Program-made: the position numbers and the translations under genes
Notes under the pieces: model-generated
Told to the model about the DNA's origin: nothing
Database searches by the model: none
The model's input: only the letters and a program-made list of their open reading frames with translations
From: Pseudomonadota bacterium
GTDB taxonomy: Bacteria > SZUA-182 > DTGQ01
Direction: 5' to 3'
Length of the DNA: 10,632 nucleotides
Assembly (NCBI GenBank): GCA_030605265.1
Contig: JAUWIR010000089.1
Coordinates: forward strand, 1-10,632
Part shown: positions 6,019 through 10,632 of the stretch, piece by piece
How positions within the stretch are numbered: the stretch's first letter is position 1
How the letters are laid out: every line of letters starts with the position of its first letter

Positions 6019-6241
6019 CTGAATTCCGGGGTGAATTCCGGGGACACCATACTTATCTATGTAGCCGTTCAGGCGCCTCTTTCCCAAGCCATTTACAATT
6101 TTCTTCAGGGTCATATGATAAAATAAATCATCTACAGGAGCCCGGATAAATTTAAGGGCTACAATTCGTGCCACATTTTTCTAACCTGCGCCTAAAAAAG
6201 CCCAATACAACATTCCATAGTGAATTGAACATCTTTCACAA
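6019..6241. other. Spacer with GAATTCCGGGG tandem repeat, possible REP/RAYT remnant
   Basis: GAATTCCGGGG occurs at 6021-6031 and again at 6033-6043, one base apart, followed by ACACCATACTTA. On the minus strand this reads TAAGTATGGTGTCCCCGGAATTC, a string I associate from memory with short repeats linked to IS200-like (REP-associated) transposases. A minus-strand open frame (6174 down into the HEPN gene) covers it, but I cannot recognise a transposase: no HUH motif is visible. Past 6180 there is nothing I can name before the broken surface-protein gene. Confidence 0.35.
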
Positions 6242-6756
6242 AACAGTTATGAGACTGCAATCAATAATCTGGACGGCGGCAACTACGAGTGGGGAAGAGC
6301 TGTTCAGCAAACAGGTGATGACGGCTATATCATCACTGTGACACTAACCTTCATATATGGGTGGTAAAAACAGATTCATCAGGAAAAATTCAATGGGATG
6401 AACATCTCAGGATCTACCGGTATTGTGGCGCTGCTACCGGCCGGCTGACAGATGATGGCGGTTATATCATCATAGGATGGGGCCATATTCCCATGGTAGG
6501 ATATGAATTCTGCCTGCTTAAGCTTGGCGGTGAGCCGGGTGTGCAAAAAACTTTTTTCACCCTCTCAAGTCAGCAGTTTGCTGAAGTGGATTTCAAGGTA
6601 GCTAACAGCAAGATGGGAGATGTAGACGGGGATGGTGATTTGGATATTATATTTTCCGGCTATAATGGGACAGCCGCCGGCAGGATTTACCTCAATGACG
6701 GCTCGGGAAATTTTATCGATTCAGGCCAGGCCATTGGCGCACGTGTCTCTGGGTGA
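6242..6756 (+). pseudogene. Broken surface protein gene, part 1: beta-propeller-like repeats and first FG-GAP
   Basis: This is the 5' remnant of a secreted repeat protein with no start codon, signal peptide or ribosome site. At 6242-6339 the frame reads NNLDGGNYEWGRAVQQTGDDGYIIT. Then a frame change near 6340 leads to HIWVVKTDSSGKIQWDEHL and RLTDDGGYIIIGWG, the (Q)QTxDGGYIIxG ... VVKTDSSGxIQWD type of ~45-residue repeat common in large deltaproteobacterial surface proteins. After this comes an FG-GAP/VCBS repeat, KMGDVDGDGDLDIIFSG, whose DVDGDGDLD is a calcium loop, then RIYLNDGSGNF. The frame ends ARVSG-stop at 6756, but the reading shifts by +1 near 6740 into the next part. The multiple frame changes make this a pseudogene rather than a split gene. 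Confidence 0.7.
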
Positions 6757-7405
6757 TGTGGATAATGATGGCGATTTAGATGCTGTTTCAGGAAAGAAAG
6801 CCGTGGCGGACTCTCCAGGGATAATTGGTCTTTACATTAATCGCCGTGAAGCAAAGAAAGCAAATAGTGCGCCTACACCTCCAACGCAGCTTGCAGCCGT
6901 ACGAAATAACGATACTCTCACATTCAGCTGGCGGGCAGGCTCTGATGCCCAGACGCCGACACCATTGCTCACCTATAACTTGAGGGTCGGTACCAGCGAA
7001 GGCGGGCATGAGATCTTTTCCGGCATTATACCCGCAGGGCCGGGCAATGTTGGACCCCAACTATCATGGATTTTAAAGGGTTTTACCGGAGTAACATATT
7101 ACTGGGCAGTTCAAACCATTGACAGCGCTTTTCAGGCATCAATCTGGAGTGTGGCCCAAGGCAATCCTTCAGGAACATCTCAGGTATCAACGCAGAGTGA
7201 GGGCCAGGCCAAACCTTCCGAAACATCAGAAAACAAGGGCGAAGAATATGATAACCAGGACATCGAGGGTATGAATAGTAACTGTAATCTCTCAGGTTAT
7301 CGCACAGTACCGGCTTATGTCTATCCCAGGGGCGGAGGAAACCGGATAAGTATTGAAGTCAAGATTTCCGATAAGCATAAAATCCGATACAGATACAGAC
7401 AGTGA
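6632..7405 (+). pseudogene. Broken surface protein gene, part 2: FG-GAP repeat and fibronectin-like domain
   Basis: The coding signal starts at about 6740; the ~37 residues before VSLGDVDNDGDLDAVSG (38-54) are read in the wrong frame. That motif is a second FG-GAP/VCBS calcium loop. Residues ~78-175 are a fibronectin type III-like domain (APTPPTQLAAV, LTFSWRAGSD, LTYNLRVGTSEGG, VTYYWAVQTIDSAFQ), the usual companion of FG-GAP repeats in secreted or outer-surface proteins. A low-complexity Ser/Gln/Glu linker follows. Near 7380 the reading leaves the frame (SIEVKISDKHK) and continues as IKSDTDTDSDG in the third part. The family is thought to act in adhesion or calcium-stabilised binding at the cell surface. 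No start of its own is plausible. Confidence 0.7.
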
Positions 7406-7667
7406 CGGCGCAGTCGATTGTAATGATAACTGCCCTATTGATCCCAACAAGGTAGAGCCGGGACTATGTGGCTGTGGAATACCTGAAGATACATGTAACG
7501 ATGATAAGTTAAGGGATGATAAAGAAGTAATTACATCTAAATCTGATGATGATGACAAGAAGGGGTGTTTTATTGCTGCACTAACTGAGAATTCAATATT
7601 GGATTTGAATATTTTTTATCTATTTCCTTCACATAATGGTCGAAAAATGAAGAGATTTAAAAAATGA
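7353..7667 (+). pseudogene. Broken surface protein gene, part 3: TSP3-like calcium region and decayed C-terminus
   Basis: From about 7380 the frame reads SDTDTDSDGAVDCNDNCPID and then ...CGCGIPEDTC, a thrombospondin type 3-like calcium-binding stretch with paired cysteines, often found near the end of secreted proteins. An acidic linker (SDDDDKK) leads to GCFIAALTENS. This recalls the GCFIATAAYGS block seen at the C-terminus of many deltaproteobacterial surface proteins, but it breaks off and the rest (LDLNIFYLFPSHNG...) does not fit, suggesting another frame change or truncation. ATG 7353 is out of frame with the real coding direction upstream, so it is not a natural start. Confidence 0.62.
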
Positions 7668-7896
7668 CTTTTATTTCGGCATCTTTCATACACCACGAAA
7701 AGTAGTTTAGCTTATTTAAGAGGCAGTGATATTCATGGGAATACCGGCGGAAGAGCACAGTTCAGCGGTTTAATTTAATTGGAAAGATGTCTATTATGTG
7801 CGATTATTTTAAGCTTATACATTTTTTTATTGAATTTATAAAAAAAATTTATCATCATAGTTATGACTAAGGTCATACAGGGCTGGGAGGTATATT
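7668..7896. other. Intergenic region before the Phd/VapC operon
   Basis: No gene is seen in these 229 bases. A short frame near 7725-7778 reads DIHGNTGGRAQFSG-stop and may be more decayed surface-protein sequence. From about 7790 on the DNA is very AT-rich, which fits a promoter region for the toxin-antitoxin operon. Confidence 0.4.
7862..7877. promoter_or_regulatory. Possible operator of the Phd/VapC operon
   Basis: TATGAC-TAAG-GTCATA is a perfect 6-base inverted repeat with a 4-base spacer, lying 19 bases before the antitoxin ATG. Phd/YefM antitoxins bind palindromes overlapping their own promoters, so this is a natural candidate for autoregulation. Confidence 0.4.
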
Positions 7897-8127
7897 ATGA
7901 TTACCGTATCTAAAGGACAATTAAAGGCAAAAATGCTTGAGTATTTTCGTAGTATAGAACAAACAGGAGAAGAACTTATTGTTACTAATAATCGAATACC
8001 TGTTCTAAAAGTCATACCCATCAATAAGAAAAGATATGCCGCTGATGTTTTTGCAGATATACGTGGCAAAATTAAATATTATGAAGACATATTAGCTCCT
8101 GAAACTGCCGAGTGGAATGAGGTATAA
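7897..8127 (+). CDS. Phd/YefM family antitoxin
   Basis: This 76-residue protein has the start of Phd/YefM antitoxins: MITVSKGQLKAKMLEYFRSIEQTGEELIVTNNRIPVLKVIP. This is the strand-helix-helix-strand DNA-binding and dimer fold, with the usual (L)IVTxxxxPVxxxxP ending near residue 41. The C-terminal part (YAADVFADIRGKI...APETAEWNEV) is the flexible toxin-binding tail, with a typical final acidic/Trp stretch. It should bind and block the PIN toxin two bases downstream and repress the operon through the palindrome at 7862-7877. GGGAGG at 7885-7890 lies 6 bases before the ATG, a strong ribosome site that fits the need for excess antitoxin. The length is normal for the family. Confidence 0.88.
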   Translation: MITVSKGQLKAKMLEYFRSIEQTGEELIVTNNRIPVLKVIPINKKRYAADVFADIRGKIKYYEDILAPETAEWNEV

Positions 8128-8129
8128 TT

Positions 8130-8528
8130 ATGGTATTGCTGGATACATGTGCGTTAGTATGGTGGTCTTTGGGTCCTGAAAGACTGTCTGCTAAAGCAAG
8201 AGAAACATGTAATAATATTAAAATAGAGGGTGCAATTATTTCCTCCATATCTATATGGGAGCTGGGAATAAAATTAAGAAAAGGTAAATTGGAAATTAAT
8301 ATAAGCCTTGAGGAATATGTCAAGCGATTAAAGCAGCTTGGGACATTAGAAATCATTCCTGTCGATGAAACTATTTGGTTAAAAAATCTCTCTCTCGATT
8401 GGACCCATCGGGACCCGGCTGACAGAACAATTGTGGCCACTGCACAATTAAAAAATGTTCCAATTATAACAAAAGATGACCTTATCAGGGGTTACTATGG
8501 CGAACCTAATTCCCTTGCGATACATTAA
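8130..8528 (+). CDS. vapC: VapC-like PIN domain toxin (RNase)
   Basis: This 132-residue PIN domain protein is predicted to cleave RNA with a metal-bound acidic cluster and to be held inactive by the Phd-type antitoxin encoded two bases upstream. The conserved acids are visible: D5 in VLLDTCALVWW, E44 in SISIWELGIK, D95 and D98 in HRDPADRTIVATA, and D116/D117 in IITKDDLIR. The HRDPxDRxIxATA block is typical of VapC toxins that pair with Phd antitoxins. TGAGG at 8118-8122 precedes ATG 8130 by 7 bases. All catalytic residues are present, so the toxin may be active. The last ~10 residues (GYYGEPNSLAIH) do not look like the usual VapC end (short, ending ...VW) and are read over the start of the GDT1-like gene, so the 3' end seems to have been swapped at a junction near 8495. 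Confidence 0.9.
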   Translation: MVLLDTCALVWWSLGPERLSAKARETCNNIKIEGAIISSISIWELGIKLRKGKLEINISLEEYVKRLKQLGTLEIIPVDETIWLKNLSLDWTHRDPADRTIVATAQLKNVPIITKDDLIRGYYGEPNSLAIH

Positions 8529-8865
8529 AATTATTTCAGGAATTGTTTTTATCCTCTTTGGGATAGTATCTTTAATTAAAGCAAAGCAAGAGGAAGCAGA
8601 AGGTAAGCTGAAAAATCCCTTTTTCACAAGTTTTTTAATAGTGCTGGTTTCAGAAATGGGGGATAAAACTCAAATTGCTTCAGGCCTCTTTGCAGCAAAA
8701 TTTCATCCTGTACTTGTCTTCTTGGGAGTAATAACTGCTCTGACCCTTTTATCCGTCATGGCCATATATTTGGGGAAAAATATCTTGCATAAATTGAACA
8801 GAAAGCTTGTCTCCCGTATTGCCGGAGTATTATTTATCCTCATAGGAGTATATTGCTTTTTCTGA
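8497..8865 (+). CDS. GDT1/TMEM165 (UPF0016) family transporter, C-terminal half only
   Basis: This is a four-helix membrane protein from the GDT1/TMEM165/MneA cation family, whose members export Mn2+ or Ca2+ across the inner membrane. Full-length members have six helices and two E-x-G-D-(K/R)-(T/S) motifs. Here only one is present, SEMGDKTQIASGLFAAKF (E53-G55-D56-K57-T58 from ATG 8497). It is preceded by the end helix of the first half (LRYIKIISGIVFILFGI) and followed by two more (VFLGVITALTLLSVMAIYL and RIAGVLFILIGVYCFF). At 122 residues it is about 60 percent of the family length, so the first motif and two helices are missing. ATG 8497 with AGGGG six bases upstream is preferred over ATG 8476. 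The gene starts 32 bases inside vapC. It is probably an inactive remnant created when the toxin-antitoxin pair joined it; a paired half-size transporter is less likely. Confidence 0.8.
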   Translation: MANLIPLRYIKIISGIVFILFGIVSLIKAKQEEAEGKLKNPFFTSFLIVLVSEMGDKTQIASGLFAAKFHPVLVFLGVITALTLLSVMAIYLGKNILHKLNRKLVSRIAGVLFILIGVYCFF

Positions 8866-8906
8866 TCTTTATTATTATTATTAAAATATTCTAATTAAGA
8901 AACTGG

Positions 8907-9281
8907 TTGTTTACCAGTAAGGATGATTTGATATCTTCTATGTATGAGAAATTAAAAAAGCGTTGGGATCACATAAGACAAGAGCGTGTGAATATTTCAC
9001 AAATGAGAGCAAAAAGATTGCTGCATCTTGTTCCCATTTTTCAAAAGTATGCTGTCCATCAGGTCTATTTATTTGGTTCAGTGGCTACTAATACATGTCA
9101 TGTATCATCAGATGTTGATCTTTACATTGAGGGATTGGATAATAGATTCTATTGGGAAATTCTCAGAGATCTGGAAAATGCCTGCTCATATAATATAGAT
9201 CTTTATACTCAAGCTGATGATCAGCAATTTACCAGGAAGATCAAACAAAGAGGCGTAAAGATTTATGAATCAAAATATTGA
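8907..9281 (+). CDS. MNT-type nucleotidyltransferase, MntA-like antitoxin
   Basis: This minimal nucleotidyltransferase carries the full active site: VYLFGSVATNTCHVSSDVDLYIEG has G57-S58, ten residues, then D69-V-D71, and a third acid D98 in YNIDLYT (numbered from TTG 8907). In the MntA/HepT systems the MNT protein adds AMP to a tyrosine of the HEPN toxin and silences it. The start is uncertain: TTG 8907 has no ribosome site, TTG 8928 has AAGGA at 8919-8923 close in front, and ATG 8940 is the first ATG. The conserved core begins only near residue 50, so all are possible. The gene overlaps the HEPN gene by 17 bases in another frame, indicating coupled translation. It follows the GDT1 remnant by 41 bases with a short ATT run between, so it may share the vapBC transcript. 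Confidence 0.87.
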   Translation: MFTSKDDLISSMYEKLKKRWDHIRQERVNISQMRAKRLLHLVPIFQKYAVHQVYLFGSVATNTCHVSSDVDLYIEGLDNRFYWEILRDLENACSYNIDLYTQADDQQFTRKIKQRGVKIYESKY

Positions 9282-9750
9282 ATTATTAAAAGCGGATATT
9301 AATGACGAACTGGAAAAAGTGAAAAAAATCCATCAAGAATTTCAAGAACTAAAACCGAAGCTGCAATTAAATGCAGAACAAATCAACAATTTTGATAAAG
9401 CTGTCATTGGGTATTATCTTCACAATTTTTACAATGGATGTGAGAATATATTCAAAAGTATAGCACGTTTTTTTGAAAATGATTTATCTGTGGATACATG
9501 GCATAGAGATCTTTTAAAGAGGATGAAATTAACCATCAATGGATATCGGCCCGCGGTAGTTGATGAGGAATTATATCTTTTGTTAGATGATTTCCGTGGT
9601 TTTCGGCATAAGTTCAGGCATTGTTACTCCTTTGAACTGGATTGGGAGCGGATGAAAATCGTGGCCAATAAATTTGATACAGCCTGGAATCAATTACAAT
9701 TGCAGATAAAGAAATTTATTTTGGAGTTGAATAAAATAGCAGATGAATAG
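9265..9750 (+). CDS. hepT: HepT-like HEPN ribonuclease toxin
   Basis: This 161-residue helical protein ends in the HEPN catalytic segment. DDFRGFRHKFRHCYSFELDWERM contains R114-x4-H119-x-Y121, the RX4HXY motif of HepT toxins, where R and H make the RNase site and the tyrosine is the residue modified by the MNT partner in the Shewanella system. The earlier part (HNFYNGCENIFKSIARFFE, about 53-71) is the usual preceding helix. The ATG at 9265 lies 17 bases inside the MNT gene, with AGGCG a few bases upstream as a weak ribosome site. The pair is thus a complete, probably functional MNT/HEPN toxin-antitoxin module, unlike the more divergent first pair at 5279-6018. The group II intron begins about 150 bases downstream. 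Confidence 0.87.
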   Translation: MNQNIELLKADINDELEKVKKIHQEFQELKPKLQLNAEQINNFDKAVIGYYLHNFYNGCENIFKSIARFFENDLSVDTWHRDLLKRMKLTINGYRPAVVDEELYLLLDDFRGFRHKFRHCYSFELDWERMKIVANKFDTAWNQLQLQIKKFILELNKIADE

Positions 9751-9900
9751 GCAGGTTGCCTAAAACTATGTGCATCGGGACATAGCCCCCCCCCACGGCC
9801 AAGCGAAGCGGGACAAAATAAATTTCCCAAATCATGCTTCAATTACAATAAACAAGATAATATATGAAGATAAACAGATCAGACGATTAACCTGGCAATG
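9751..9900. other. Spacer between HepT gene and group II intron
   Basis: No gene is supported here. It holds a run of nine C (9785-9793) flanked by ACGGCCAAGCGAAGCGGGAC, then AT-rich sequence to about 9890. It may contain the intron insertion site, but the exon boundary cannot be fixed by reading. Confidence 0.35.
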
Positions 9901-10632
9901 GTTCATTGGCAAGAGGGAGCGTGAAAGCGATAGGACCTCCTGGAGAAGGATTAGTCAACCGGCCAGTAGCGGATCTTTTGATCAAATCAGAAGAGTTGCG
10001 AGCACAGCGAGGTGAAGGGTGTATGCCCTGAATCTGCCCCTTAGCCCCGAGAATGTTGTATTTTGGGAATGTGCCGATCCCGTGTCTTTGGCGCGCAGGC
10101 GAAACGGAGAACACGCTAATGACGAGTGTTCATCCGACACCCCGGGGTCTCAGACAGCATCGAGCTGTGCGAAGTCAATGAAGTAACCAGGCGAGCATCG
10201 GAAAGAACCCCAAAGGTCCTTGGTGAAGCATCCCTGATCGAGAGGATAGTAGCCGAGTAATTTCGGTCAACGTAAAAGGAGACGAACAGATGACGCCGAT
10301 GTGAGGGATGGGAACCGGTAGTGCCGCGATGGACTAGCGATGAAGCGGCTAATGACCGCTGAGCGAAGGTTCCCACGGTTAATCGAGTATGGAAGGAGAA
10401 ACATTGGCACTATGCAAGGAGTGGAGAACCAGTGAGCACAAACCTGACATATATAGGTGAAAGGGCGCGCAAGGAACCTGATCTGGTGTTTACATCGCTG
10501 TATCATCATGTGACGGATATAGACAACCTGCGAGCCTGCTACGAAGCGTTGAACGGCGGCAAGGCCGTCGGCGTGGATGGTGTAACCAAGGAAGAGTATG
10601 GGAGGAACCTCGAAGGGAATCTCCAAGACCTC
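9900..10632 (+). mobile_element. Group II intron, 5' part (RNA domains I-III and start of the domain IV ORF)
   Basis: Between the HepT gene and a reverse transcriptase start lies ~500 bases of GC-richer, stem-rich, non-coding sequence, clearly unlike the AT-rich neighbours. That is what the ribozyme domains of a bacterial group II intron look like upstream of their ORF in domain IV. The reverse transcriptase at 10432 confirms the type. The 5' splice end is not certain: GTGAAAG at 9921 is a candidate for the GUGYG-like start, but I cannot fold the RNA. Several antisense open frames here (such as 9887-10114, 10116-10376 and 10267-10626) are shadows of structured RNA. The 3' end lies beyond the window. 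Confidence 0.75.
10432..10632 (+). CDS. ltrA: Group II intron reverse transcriptase/maturase, N-terminal part
   Basis: The intron-encoded protein starts at GTG 10432 with AAGGAG at 10416-10421 ten bases upstream, and is open to the window edge (67 codons). It reads STNLTYIGERARKEPDLVF, LYHHVTDIDNLRACYEAL, then NGGKAVGVDGVTKEEY at about 41-56. The last is the RT0/RT1 region of group II intron reverse transcriptases (KAxGxDGVTxExY). The full protein of ~400-600 residues helps the intron RNA fold and splice, and copies it into DNA at a target site. Catalytic YADD, maturase and any endonuclease domain lie outside the window, so activity cannot be judged. The same frame is open upstream of the GTG (…HWHYARSGEPV), but the ribosome site supports the GTG start. 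Confidence 0.88.
   Translation, partial: MSTNLTYIGERARKEPDLVFTSLYHHVTDIDNLRACYEALNGGKAVGVDGVTKEEYGRNLEGNLQDL

Noticed and set aside
5887..6174. 95-codon minus-strand open frame overlapping the HEPN gene end
   Set aside because: Half of it is antisense to the well-supported HEPN gene, and I see no transposase motif in the remainder. Only the short GAATTCCGGGG repeat is kept.
9770..10626. Several open frames (9770-10015 plus; 9887-10114, 10116-10376 and 10267-10626 minus)
   Set aside because: They lie in the structured intron RNA, carry no domain I recognise, and are Arg/Ser/Pro-rich as expected from chance frames in GC-rich sequence.

Overview
The window is AT-rich bacterial DNA from a flagellated Gram-negative bacterium. 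A flagellin plus FlaF pair under a flagellar sigma-28 type promoter, a TPR/glycosyltransferase gene beside the flagellin, a bactofilin, FG-GAP/fibronectin-type surface protein remains, several HEPN/MNT and VapBC modules and a group II intron together suggest a Desulfobacterota (deltaproteobacterial) genome. The taxonomic call is inference from gene content only. All recognised genes lie on the + strand.

Layout. (1) 109-2085: a TPR - family 2 glycosyltransferase - TPR - TPR gene. Its 5' end is missing, and it is read in three pieces because of two single-base frame changes that cancel. (2) 2172-3512: a clear sigma-28 promoter, flagellin and FlaF, so the upstream gene is probably a flagellin glycosyltransferase. 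(3) 3513-4284: about 770 bases without a gene, holding two nested sets of inverted repeats that look like ends of small non-autonomous transposons. (4) 4297-4989: a bactofilin, followed at 5036-5138 by a decayed copy of the 3' tail of the TPR gene, so a second TPR gene was once here. (5) 5279-6018: a first MNT/HEPN pair with an ATGA overlap. (6) 6019-6241: a short repeat-bearing spacer. (7) 6242-7667: a secreted FG-GAP / fibronectin-like protein gene broken by at least three frame changes. (8) 7862-8528: a Phd/VapC toxin-antitoxin operon whose 3' end runs into the C-terminal half of a GDT1/TMEM165-type cation transporter gene. (9) 8907-9750: a second MNT/HEPN pair, with the RX4HXY motif of HepT toxins. 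(10) about 9900 to the window end: the 5' part of a group II intron, with its reverse transcriptase starting at 10432 and cut by the window edge.

How it fits together. The left part is a flagellar filament locus (modification enzyme, filament subunit, FlaF regulator/chaperone). The right part is an accessory stretch with three two-gene toxin-antitoxin-like modules in about 4.5 kb, set between broken genes and ending in a retroelement. The repeated gene decay, duplicate tails and transposon-like ends show that the region has been rearranged often. I see no tRNA, rRNA or CRISPR array. The most useful points are the frameshifted putative flagellin glycosyltransferase, the vestigial TPR tail behind the bactofilin, the four-copy nested repeat element, and the dense TA/HEPN cluster with the VapC/GDT1 junction.
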